Below are positions 8,131 to 17,901 of a DNA stretch of 40,025 nt, piece after piece. Numbering within the stretch: the first letter of the stretch is position 1; each line of letters opens with the position of its first letter. Under the pieces are notes generated by a model, which saw nothing but the letters and a program-made list of their open reading frames with translations, was not told the DNA's origin and ran no database searches. This stretch comes from PALSA-1355 sp041499515 (GTDB taxonomy: Bacteria; Planctomycetota; Planctomycetia; Pirellulales; PALSA-1355), in NCBI GenBank assembly GCA_041499515.1, contig JBGQKM010000010.1, positions 1-40,025 of the forward strand. Reading direction: 5' to 3'. A program made the translations under genes and the position numbers.

Positions 8131-9597
8131 ATGCCGTACAACTCGTTGGCCGATTTTCTCGAAGAACTCGCTGCGCACGGCGAACTGGCGCGCGTCAGCG
8201 CGGAAGTCGCTCCGGCTCTCGAAATCGCCGAAATCACTCGCCGGGTAGCATGCGCTGCTGGGCCGGCGCTGTTGTTCGATCGTGTGCGTGGACAAACTTT
8301 CGCGGTCGTCACCAACCTGTTGGGCACCGAAGCCCGCGCATGCCGCGCGTTGGGCCTCGAATCGCTTGACGACATCGCCGAGCGGACCGAAGCGTTGATC
8401 CAAGAGCATACTCCCCAGAATTGGTTCGACCGCCTGAAGATGACTGGCGACGAAGCCGGGGCTCATAAATTCCGCGCTAAAACGCTCAAAAGCGGCGCCT
8501 GCCAACAGGTCGTGCGGCTGGGACGAGACGTTGACCTGGCCGGCCTGCCTTTGTTGACACAATGGCCCGGCGAGACGGGTCCGGCGATCACCGCAGGGCG
8601 GCTCATTACGCAAGATTGCGGGTCGGAGGCGCGGGGCGTCACAATCTGCACGCTGCAGGCGATCGATGCCAATCGTTTGGCGATTCTCGACGACGGCCAC
8701 TCCAGCTTTGCGCGCCATTGGGACCATCACCTGACAGCGCACGAAAAGATGCCGGCGGCGGCGGTCTTGGGGGGCGATCCGGCAGGCATGATCGCCGCGA
8801 GCATCGAGCTGCCAGACGAGGTCGATGCGTATCACGTCGCCGGTTTACTGCGGGGCCGAGGAGTCGAACTAGTCCGGTGCCGCACGCACGCTCTGGAAGT
8901 GCCCGCTGAGGCCGATTTTGTTTTTGAGGGTTATCTCGACCCGGACTCCGCGCCGGCGCTGGTCGAGTCCGCGGCCGTCGGCGGCAGTCATTATCGCGTG
9001 GCGCGGCCGGCCGCGGTCTTGCATGTGACGGCGATCACGCATCGCAGCCATCCAATATTTCCGGCGTGGATCGACAGCGGACCGGCGGGTGAGACGGGCG
9101 TGCTATTCGAAACACGCCAGCGGATGCTGCTGCCGACCCTCCGCTTTGCGGCACCCGACGTCGTGGATTTGCATTTGCCTGCCTACGGCGGTCCGCACCG
9201 CTTCGCGTTCCTTTCGCTCCGCAAGCGTTATCCGTTTCACGCGCGGCAAATTGCCAGCGCCGTGTGGGGCTCGGCGGCTTTGAAGTTCACGAAGTTTCTG
9301 GTGCTGGTCGACGCGCATGTAAACGTGCACGACGTGCCGCGCGTCCTGGCGGAAATGGGAGCCAACGTGGCCCCCGAACGGGACGTGTTTTTCCACGACG
9401 GGCCGGCCCACGGCTCGGACCATGCCAATGGCTTTGCGCCGCTTGGTCGGCACGTGGCAATCGACGCGACCGCAAAAGTCGCCGGCGAACAATCGGGCAA
9501 CTGGCCCGCTCCGCTGGACGCTGGCGAGGAAATCCGGCAATCGGTCGACCGCCGTTGGGCCGAGTACCAACTCGATCCACAAAAACGCGCCAAGTAG
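8131..9597 (+). CDS. UbiD-family decarboxylase homologue, active-site residues altered
   Basis: A 488-residue protein that aligns along its whole length with UbiD (E. coli UbiD is about 497). Conserved UbiD segments include LEIAEITRRV, GPALLF, VLGGDPA, AGLLRGRGVELVRC, LEVPAEADFVFEGY and KFTKFLVLVDAHVNVHD. UbiD enzymes use prenylated FMN made by UbiX and remove a carboxyl group from aromatic rings. Here the classical NxGIYR segment reads GVTICT (residues 169-174), losing the Asn and Arg that contact metal and prFMN. The Glu of SEYxFAG is Ala233, and the EGPxGDHTGYY loop is ESAAVGGSHYRV. The histidine equivalent (His190) remains. Position next to ubiE, ubiX, ubiA and mqnE suggests the decarboxylation step of futalosine menaquinone synthesis, but activity is in doubt. 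Confidence 0.8.
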   Translation: MPYNSLADFLEELAAHGELARVSAEVAPALEIAEITRRVACAAGPALLFDRVRGQTFAVVTNLLGTEARACRALGLESLDDIAERTEALIQEHTPQNWFDRLKMTGDEAGAHKFRAKTLKSGACQQVVRLGRDVDLAGLPLLTQWPGETGPAITAGRLITQDCGSEARGVTICTLQAIDANRLAILDDGHSSFARHWDHHLTAHEKMPAAAVLGGDPAGMIAASIELPDEVDAYHVAGLLRGRGVELVRCRTHALEVPAEADFVFEGYLDPDSAPALVESAAVGGSHYRVARPAAVLHVTAITHRSHPIFPAWIDSGPAGETGVLFETRQRMLLPTLRFAAPDVVDLHLPAYGGPHRFAFLSLRKRYPFHARQIASAVWGSAALKFTKFLVLVDAHVNVHDVPRVLAEMGANVAPERDVFFHDGPAHGSDHANGFAPLGRHVAIDATAKVAGEQSGNWPAPLDAGEEIRQSVDRRWAEYQLDPQKRAK

Positions 9598-9685
9598 CTC
9601 TGAAAAAACCGGATCCACGCGGTTATCATGCACGCATCGCCGGGCGCTGGGAAACGCGCGGCGCGCGTCTGGCTCGAGTAGGCAC

Positions 9686-10393
9686 ATGGCGGTCGACAAA
9701 TCGGAAGCTCGCGTGCGGCGGATGTTCGGAGAGATCGCCACGCGCTATGATTTCTTGAACCATTTGCTGTCGCTGGGGGTCGACATCTATTGGCGCTGGC
9801 GTACCGTGCGAAAAGTTCCGCCCAAAGGCGATGCGCCGATTCTGGATCTGTGCACCGGCACCGGCGACCTGGCGCTTGCCTACTATCGGGCCGGCAAGGG
9901 CCGCTCGCAGATCGTGGGGGCCGACTTTTGCCACCCGATGTTGGTCATCGGCCGCGACAAGGCCGAGCAGGCCCACGCCGGGCAGGTCGCGTTCGTGGAA
10001 GCCGATGCCCAAAAGCTCCCGTTTCCGGACGACCACTTTCAGATCGTTTCGGTCGCCTTCGGGCTGCGTAACGTGACGGACACCGATCGCGGCCTGCGAG
10101 AAATGGTGCGCGTGTGCAGGCCAGGCGGCCGGATCGCCGTGTTAGAGTTTTCGATGCCCGGCTGGCAGCCGTTCGGGTTTTTGTATGGCTGGTATTTTCG
10201 CCGCCTGCTGCCACGGATCGGCCAGGCGCTGACGCGTAACCGTCAAGAGGCCTATAATTACTTACCCCAGAGCGTGGGCGAGTTTCCTTCGGGTGAGGCG
10301 TTGTCGGAGCGTATGCGTTTGGCCGGAGCCAGCCAGGTGAGGTATTATCCCCTGACATTGGGCGTTGCAACTTTATATGTAGGCAGCAAATGA
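9686..10393 (+). CDS. ubiE: Demethylmenaquinone methyltransferase (UbiE/MenG)
   Basis: A 235-residue SAM-dependent C-methyltransferase that methylates demethylmenaquinone at the last step of menaquinone synthesis. The SAM loop LDLCTGTGD lies near residues 51-59. The UbiE signatures FGLRNVTD and CRPGGRIAVLEFSMP are present, as is NYLPQSVGEFPSGEAL near the C-terminus. The N-terminal VRRMFGEIATRYDFLNHLLS segment is typical of MenG. I chose the ATG at 9686 because this is where family homology starts; the open frame extends further upstream without support. The gene begins 88 bases after the ubiD-like gene and its stop overlaps the next start by four bases (ATGA), so ubiE and ubiX are translationally coupled. 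Confidence 0.95.
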   Translation: MAVDKSEARVRRMFGEIATRYDFLNHLLSLGVDIYWRWRTVRKVPPKGDAPILDLCTGTGDLALAYYRAGKGRSQIVGADFCHPMLVIGRDKAEQAHAGQVAFVEADAQKLPFPDDHFQIVSVAFGLRNVTDTDRGLREMVRVCRPGGRIAVLEFSMPGWQPFGFLYGWYFRRLLPRIGQALTRNRQEAYNYLPQSVGEFPSGEALSERMRLAGASQVRYYPLTLGVATLYVGSK

Positions 10394-11079
10394 CATCTTC
10401 GCACGACACGATGGAGCCGAAGGTGGTTTTGGCCATGACCGGCGCCAGCGGCGCGATCTACGCCCTGCGCCTGTTGGAAGTGCTGCTCGAAGAGGATTAC
10501 CACGTCCACCTGGTGATCAGTCCATCGGCCCAACTGGTGCTGCGACAAGAGCTCGGGCTGGAGCTGGATCTGGAGAATCTGAATCCGGCCAGCCTCTTGT
10601 TCGGTTTCGATTCGCCGGAGCGTCGGAAATTGCCGCCGGCGATGGCCGATGTGCTGCGCGGCGCCGCGCCAGCTTCGATGGGGCAGGACCACAAGGTCAC
10701 GTATCATCGTTGCAACGACCTCATGTCCCCCATTGCCAGCGGGTCGTTCATGACGTCCGGAATGGTCATTTGCCCCTGTTCGGGAAGCACCCTCGGGGCG
10801 GTAGTCCATGGGACGGGCGAAAACCTGGTCCACCGCGCGGCCAGCGTGCATCTCAAGGAACGGCGCAAGCTGATCGTCGTCCCGCGCGAGACGCCGCTGT
10901 CGACGATTCAACTGGAAAACATGCGACTCGCAAGCGAGGCCGGAGCCGTCGTGCTGCCGGCCATGCCTGGGTTCTATCATGGAGTGACCTCCATTCGCGA
11001 CCTGGTCGATTTTGTCGTGGCCCGGATTTGCGATCAGTTGGGCATTGTCCATTCGCTCGTGCGTCGTTGGGGAAGCTAA
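10390..11079 (+). CDS. ubiX: Flavin prenyltransferase UbiX
   Basis: A 229-residue flavoprotein that joins a dimethylallyl group to FMN, making the prenyl-FMN cofactor of UbiD decarboxylases. It shows the Rossmann start LAMTGASGAIYALRLLE, the segment SGSFMTSGMVICPCSGSTLG with serines that hold the substrate phosphate, RKLIVVPRETPLS and PAMPGFYHG near the C-terminus. It is somewhat longer than the roughly 190-residue UbiX of E. coli through a central acidic insertion. Its start overlaps the ubiE stop, and ubiA follows after five bases. An intact UbiX implies that at least one prFMN-dependent decarboxylase exists in the cell, which matters because the neighbouring UbiD homologue looks altered. 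Confidence 0.93.
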   Translation: MTSSHDTMEPKVVLAMTGASGAIYALRLLEVLLEEDYHVHLVISPSAQLVLRQELGLELDLENLNPASLLFGFDSPERRKLPPAMADVLRGAAPASMGQDHKVTYHRCNDLMSPIASGSFMTSGMVICPCSGSTLGAVVHGTGENLVHRAASVHLKERRKLIVVPRETPLSTIQLENMRLASEAGAVVLPAMPGFYHGVTSIRDLVDFVVARICDQLGIVHSLVRRWGS

Positions 11080-11084
11080 CGGTC

Positions 11085-11990
11085 ATGCCGCGGCGACTCC
11101 GCCACATTCTGGAGATGATTCGCTTCAGCCACACGCTCTTCGCGCTCCCTTTTGCGTTGCTCTCGGCGGTGATGGCCTGGACGGCCGGCGCGCGCAGCGA
11201 ACCGAGCATCGCGTGGCGGTGGCAAGAGTTGTTGGGCATCGTGCTGTGCATGGTCGCGGCGCGCAGCACGGCGATGGCGTTCAATCGCATCGCCGACTGG
11301 CGGCTCGACGCCCGCAATCCGCGGACGCAAATGCGGCACATCCCAGCCGGGACGCTTTCGGTCGGCAGCGTCGCGGCGTTTGCCGTTTTCTGCTCGGTCG
11401 CGTTCGTGTTTTCGACGCTGCTGTTTTTGCCCAATCGCTTGCCGATAGTTCTCTCGCTGCCGGTACTGATATTTTTGCTCGGATACAGTTTCACCAAGCG
11501 ATTTACGGCAGCGGCCCATTTTTGGCTCGGGGCGGCATTGATGCTGGCGCCCATCTCGGCCTGGATCGCGATTCGCGGCCAACAAATCATGGAGAACCCG
11601 GCCGATCTGTTGCCGGCGGTCGTGTTGGGAGGAGCGGTGCTGTTGTGGGTCTCAGGCTTCGACATCATCTACGCTTGCCAGGATGTCGACTTCGACGTGG
11701 CGACCGGATTGTACAGCCTGCCGGCACGGCTAGGCGTCGGCCGGGCCCTACGACTGGCCGCGTGGTGCCATTTGGGCATGGTGATTCTTCTGGCCCTGCT
11801 ACCCTGGGCCTTTCCCCCGCTGGGCTGGATCTACGCCTTGGGCATTGTGGCCGTCGCGGCACTGCTGGCCTACGAGCACGCTTTGGTACGGCCTGACGAC
11901 TTGACCCGAGTGAATGTCGCGTTTTTTCAAATAAACGCGGTCATCAGCATCGGTCTGCTCGTGGTAGGCATCTTGGACTTGCTGACTTGA
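11085..11990 (+). CDS. ubiA: UbiA-family 4-hydroxybenzoate/futalosine-route polyprenyltransferase
   Basis: A 301-residue integral membrane prenyltransferase with about eight or nine hydrophobic helices. Both Asp-rich magnesium-diphosphate motifs are visible: NRIADWRLD (residues 67-75) and QDVDFD (199-204). In the futalosine pathway a UbiA homologue (MqnP) attaches the isoprenoid chain to 1,4-dihydroxy-6-naphthoate; placement between ubiX and mqnE supports that role over ubiquinone synthesis. The ATG at 11085, five bases after ubiX, starts the conserved RHILEMIRFSHTLFALPFA segment. A longer upstream open frame only overlaps ubiX and has no homology. Confidence 0.92.
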   Translation: MPRRLRHILEMIRFSHTLFALPFALLSAVMAWTAGARSEPSIAWRWQELLGIVLCMVAARSTAMAFNRIADWRLDARNPRTQMRHIPAGTLSVGSVAAFAVFCSVAFVFSTLLFLPNRLPIVLSLPVLIFLLGYSFTKRFTAAAHFWLGAALMLAPISAWIAIRGQQIMENPADLLPAVVLGGAVLLWVSGFDIIYACQDVDFDVATGLYSLPARLGVGRALRLAAWCHLGMVILLALLPWAFPPLGWIYALGIVAVAALLAYEHALVRPDDLTRVNVAFFQINAVISIGLLVVGILDLLT

Positions 11991-12071
11991 GCGAAGCTGG
12001 TAGGCTAAAGTTAGGGTTTTCATCGGTTCCGCTGGTCGGGCTGCTTTTTTCCGAATGCAAGTGCCAAGACG

Positions 12072-13211
12072 ATGATACGGGCCACCGAACCAACGCTGAA
12101 ATCGATTCGCGAGAAGATCGAAGCCGGCATGCGGCTCTCGCTGGATGAAGGCGTGTATCTTTACCGGCCCGACGTGCCGCTTCCGGAAGTCGGCGAATTG
12201 GCCAACCTGGTACGCGAGCGCAAGAACGGCAACCGCGCGTTCTACAACATCAACACGCACCTCAATCCGACTAACGTCTGCGTTTATCGCTGCGTGTTCT
12301 GCGCTTTTCGCTCCGACCTGCGCAACCCCAAGGGCTACTTGATGAGCGACGAGCAGATTTTGGCTCGCGCCCAGGAAGCCACAGACTGCGGCGCTACAGA
12401 AATGCACATCGTGGGCGGCCTGCACCACCAGATGAAGTATGAATGGTATTTGAATCTGATCCGCATCTTGCACGCGTCCTATCCTCGGCTGCACCTGAAG
12501 GCTTGGACCGGCGTGGAAATCGACTGGTTCGCCCGTATGACCGGTCGCGGAATTCGTTCGATTTTGGAAGAGATGATCGACGCCGGTCTGGGTAGTTTGC
12601 CGGGAGGGGGCGCGGAGATTTTCCACCCCGAGGTGCGCGACCGGATTTGCGAGCACAAGGCCGACGCAGGCCGCTGGATCGACATCCACCGCACGGCCCA
12701 CCAATTGGGCCTGCGATCCAACGCCACCTTGCTCTACGGGCATCTGGAAAACGCGTTTCATCGCGTCGATCACTTGATCCGTCTGCGCGAGTTGCAGGAC
12801 GAAACCGGCGGTTTCCAGACGTTCATTCCGCTGGCCTTCCATCCGGACAACACCGGCTTGAGTCACATCAAAAAAGCCTCAGGCCTGATGGACCTGCGCA
12901 CCGTCGCCGTGTCGCGGCTGACGCTCGATAATTTCGACCACGTCAAGGCTTATTGGATCATGCTGGGCGTCGGCGCCGCGCAGACGGCCCTAGCCTTTGG
13001 CGCCGACGACCTGGACGGCACCGTGCGACACGAACTGATCTATCACGACGCCGGGGCCACAACGCCCGAGATCCTCTCGGTCGACGAGATTCGCCGCTTG
13101 ATCGTCGAAGCCGGACGCGAGCCGATCGAGCGCGACACGCTCTATCATCGCGTCGTGCGCGACGGCGCCACGTGGCAAACGGCCGAATCGCTTGTGGCCG
13201 CCGTGGATTAG
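12072..13211 (+). CDS. mqnE: Aminodeoxyfutalosine synthase MqnE (radical SAM)
   Basis: A 379-residue radical SAM enzyme that joins 3-[(1-carboxyvinyl)oxy]benzoate to the adenosyl radical, making 6-amino-6-deoxyfutalosine, the committed step of the futalosine route to menaquinone. The 4Fe-4S cluster motif CVYRCVFC (Cys70, Cys74, Cys77) follows the MqnE-type lead NINTHLNPTN, which separates it from MqnC and CofH. Further family segments are TEMHIVGGLHH, LKAWTGVEIDWFA, LPGGGAEIF and FIPLAFHPDNT. It lies 81 bases after ubiA, probably in the same transcript. MqnA, MqnB, MqnC and MqnD are not in this window. Confidence 0.93.
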   Translation: MIRATEPTLKSIREKIEAGMRLSLDEGVYLYRPDVPLPEVGELANLVRERKNGNRAFYNINTHLNPTNVCVYRCVFCAFRSDLRNPKGYLMSDEQILARAQEATDCGATEMHIVGGLHHQMKYEWYLNLIRILHASYPRLHLKAWTGVEIDWFARMTGRGIRSILEEMIDAGLGSLPGGGAEIFHPEVRDRICEHKADAGRWIDIHRTAHQLGLRSNATLLYGHLENAFHRVDHLIRLRELQDETGGFQTFIPLAFHPDNTGLSHIKKASGLMDLRTVAVSRLTLDNFDHVKAYWIMLGVGAAQTALAFGADDLDGTVRHELIYHDAGATTPEILSVDEIRRLIVEAGREPIERDTLYHRVVRDGATWQTAESLVAAVD

Positions 13212-13314
13212 TCCGCGGACGCGTGCGCATCGGCCGGCAACTGCGCCCGACTTGCCAATTTCGACGTGGCATAACTGCTACGATTCAACGTGCCCGCTTG
13301 GCCGCAGTCGACGT

Positions 13315-15408
<2,094 letters not shown>

Positions 15409-15414
15409 GCTCTC

Positions 15415-15420
15415 ATTCTA
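15415..15420 (-). promoter_or_regulatory. Possible -10 element 6 nt before recG start
   Basis: Read on the minus strand, TAGAAT lies six bases before the recG ATG. It could give a leaderless or near-leaderless recG message independent of rnhA. A GAG triplet three bases before the ATG is too close to be a standard ribosome binding site. Tentative. Confidence 0.25.
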
Positions 15421-15479
15421 TCGCGCCGAGCCTCGCATCGGCACATGGGGCAGCACATGAACGGCGAAAACGCCCGAGG

Positions 15480-15965
15480 CTAGCGTTTGAGATACCGCTG
15501 GTAGGCCGCCACGGCCAATTCGTCACAACGGTCGTTTTCGGGGTGGCCGCTGTGGCCGGCGACGCGCACGTAGGTGAGCTGGTGCCTGGCGACCAATGCA
15601 TCGAGCCGCCGCCAGAGGTCTTCGTTCTTGACCTCTTTCCACTGGGTTCCCTCGCGGCGGCGCCAGCCATTGGCTTTCCACTTGGCCAGCCATTCGACCA
15701 GCCCCTTGCCCACGTAAACGCTGTCGGTCATCAGCATGACGTGCGACGGCCGCTTCAGGCTTTCCAGGCCGCGAACTACCGCGGTCAACTCCATGCGGTT
15801 ATTAGTTGTTTCCGCCTCGGCCCCCTGCGACTCCAGCTCCTTATTCGACGCCGGATGCTTGAGAATGAAGGCCCAGCCGCCGGGGCCCGGATTGCCGCTG
15901 CACGCGCCGTCGGTGAACAATTCGACTTCAGGCAAGTCGACGGTGGAGGGGTTGGACTTTGCCAT
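15480..15965 (-). CDS. rnhA: Ribonuclease HI
   Basis: A 161-residue RNase HI, which cuts the RNA strand of RNA-DNA hybrids in R-loops, Okazaki primers and misincorporated tracts. The four catalytic carboxylates are recognisable: Asp in FTDGACSGNPGPGG, Glu in NNRMELTAV, Asp in LMTDSVYV and Asp in HPENDRCDELA, with the HSGH loop before the last. The basic handle KWKANGWRRREGTQW typical of the E. coli-type enzyme is present. The ATG at 15965 matches family length; the longer open frame upstream overlaps the histidine kinase on the same strand and is not coding. TACTAT lies eight bases before the ATG. Confidence 0.96.
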   Translation of the reverse strand: MAKSNPSTVDLPEVELFTDGACSGNPGPGGWAFILKHPASNKELESQGAEAETTNNRMELTAVVRGLESLKRPSHVMLMTDSVYVGKGLVEWLAKWKANGWRRREGTQWKEVKNEDLWRRLDALVARHQLTYVRVAGHSGHPENDRCDELAVAAYQRYLKR

Positions 15966-15973
15966 GGGGGCCC

Positions 15974-15979
15974 ATAGTA
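15974..15979 (-). promoter_or_regulatory. Possible -10 element 8 nt before rnhA start
   Basis: On the minus strand TACTAT lies exactly eight bases before the rnhA ATG, with only G and C bases between and no Shine-Dalgarno. The geometry matches that before the ubiD-like gene. It could produce a leaderless rnhA message. No good -35 is apparent. Confidence 0.28.
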
Positions 15980-16050
15980 CCGGAATCCCAAGAAATAAAA
16001 AGGCGGAGCGGAGAAGGCCAGGGCGTTGGAGACCGAGGCGGACGCGGGCC

Positions 16051-17793
16051 TCAGGTAGCCGCCGGCGTCTCGAGCCGCGGAAGATCGGTGCGTCGCTGCT
16101 TAGTGAGGTCTTCCAGCCCGGCGGGCACGGCCGATTCGGATTTAGGCTGATCGGCCCGCGTCCAGGGCAATCGCACGGTGAAGGTGCTGCCTTTGCCCAG
16201 TTCGCTTTCCAACAAGATCTCGCCGCCCAGCAATTTGCAAAGCTCCTTGACGATCGACAGGCCCAAGCCGGTGCCCGAGTACTCACGCGTCATGGCGTCG
16301 CCGCCCGAGAGCACCGATTTGCCTTGGCGGAATTTTTCGAAAATGCTCACCTGATCTTCCTCGGCGATGCCCACGCCGGTGTCGATCACCTTAAGCACCA
16401 GTTCGTTGGGCTCGCCGCGCTCGGCACTGACCACGATTCGCCCCCCTTCGGGCGTGAACTTGATCGCGTTGGAAAGCAAGTTGTTGAGGATTTGCTGCAC
16501 TTTGGCCTGGTCCTGGAACATCTCGGGCAGGTTCGGCTCGATCTCGGTATCGAGGTCGATATTCTTGCGCTCCGTGAGCGGCCGGGCCATGTCGCACTGG
16601 GCCGTGACGACCGGCTCGATGCGAAAGTCGGAAAGCCGCAGTTCCATCTTGCCGCTCTCGATCTTCGCCAGGTCGAGAATGTCGTTGATCATCTCGAGCA
16701 ACACTTTGCCGGAGGTTTGGATATTCTTGACATATCGCTTCTGCTTGTCGTCGAGCGAGGCAATCGATTCGAGCACGTCGCTAAAACCGATAATCGCGTT
16801 GAGCGGGGTGCGCAGTTCGTGGCTCATCGTAGCCAAAAAGTCGCTTTTCAGTCGGTTCATTTCATACAGCCGCATGTTGGCCTGCGCCAGCTCGTCGACT
16901 TTGGCGTTCAGGTTGTCGTTGAAGTCCTTGAGCTCTTCCTGGTTAGTCGCCAACTGGCGCAACATGCGATTGAACGCCATCGCGAGTTTTTCGAATTCGT
17001 CGCCCGTGTGCAGGTCGGCCCTCAGGGCGATTTCGCCCAAGCTGATCCGATCGCTCACGTCGCGCAAATGGGCCAGCGGCTTGACGATCACATAGCGCAC
17101 GATCACGTAAGAAGCCAACATGGCCAGGAACACTGTGATGAAGGCCGTGCCCAGCAAAAAGGAGTTGTTGTCGCTGGTCGCCTTCTGAATCTTGTCGTCG
17201 GGCAAGCAGACTTTGGCCACCGAAACCAAATCGCCGCTTTTCTCCGGGGGTACCCCGTCTACGCCCAGGTTCAAACCGAGATGGCACAACACGCACTGCC
17301 GGTTGGTAATCCGAATCGGCGCGTAGAACTGGTATTCAGGCTTGCCATTGACGACGATCCGCCGTTCGCGAAACTCGCGCGTGGGAGTGTTATCGGCCTC
17401 GGGCTGGACCGAGGGCTTGAACTGTTTGAGAACGTCCAACTCGAATTCGTCCTTGGGCCCGTTGGGGCCTTCCTCGACCGGTCGCACGAATTCCCAACGA
17501 TACTCCCGGCTCGCCAAACCCTTGCGAAGGTCCTCGACGAGCTCGGCAAAATTATCGCCGGTCTTGTCGTCTACCTCGCTTTGCCACACCCGGCCATGGT
17601 GCATGACGATGATCGTTTCGACCAGGCTCCGCGCCGTCTCGCGGCTGGACTCGCGAACCAACTCTTCCGTGCTGCGGCCGTACCACCAGAAGCTGCCGAG
17701 GATCAACACAAGCAAACAGCCGCCAAACAAGTAGCGGCATTTCCGCTCCAAGCTGGTTTCGCCCAAAACACGTTTCAGTGAGCGATACGACAT
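16051..17793 (-). CDS. Membrane histidine kinase with heme c-type (DUF3365/Tll0287-like) sensor
   Basis: A 580-residue sensor kinase. Order: membrane helix 1 (residues about 21-37), an extracytoplasmic domain of about 170 residues with CVLCH (Cys167, Cys170, His171), the CxxCH motif for covalent heme, membrane helix 2 (about 212-232), HAMP, a coiled coil, HisKA with His325 in MSHELRTPLN, and an HATPase domain with QQILNNLLSNAIKF, DTGVGIA and GTGLGLS. The sensor resembles the DUF3365/Tll0287-like heme domain, so redox or gas sensing is plausible. There is no receiver domain and no response regulator nearby, so its partner is unknown. I used the ATG at 17793; a TTG at 17856 is possible but less likely. 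Confidence 0.88.
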   Translation of the reverse strand: MSYRSLKRVLGETSLERKCRYLFGGCLLVLILGSFWWYGRSTEELVRESSRETARSLVETIIVMHHGRVWQSEVDDKTGDNFAELVEDLRKGLASREYRWEFVRPVEEGPNGPKDEFELDVLKQFKPSVQPEADNTPTREFRERRIVVNGKPEYQFYAPIRITNRQCVLCHLGLNLGVDGVPPEKSGDLVSVAKVCLPDDKIQKATSDNNSFLLGTAFITVFLAMLASYVIVRYVIVKPLAHLRDVSDRISLGEIALRADLHTGDEFEKLAMAFNRMLRQLATNQEELKDFNDNLNAKVDELAQANMRLYEMNRLKSDFLATMSHELRTPLNAIIGFSDVLESIASLDDKQKRYVKNIQTSGKVLLEMINDILDLAKIESGKMELRLSDFRIEPVVTAQCDMARPLTERKNIDLDTEIEPNLPEMFQDQAKVQQILNNLLSNAIKFTPEGGRIVVSAERGEPNELVLKVIDTGVGIAEEDQVSIFEKFRQGKSVLSGGDAMTREYSGTGLGLSIVKELCKLLGGEILLESELGKGSTFTVRLPWTRADQPKSESAVPAGLEDLTKQRRTDLPRLETPAAT

Positions 17794-17901
17794 GCTGGTC
17801 TGACCAAGCGGGTCGAAGTTCCTCAATTCCTTTAGTTTACGAGAATTCGAAGGCAAACTCCAAGGGGAAAGTGTCCTCCAAGTGCCCGGAATTGGCCGTT
17901 C

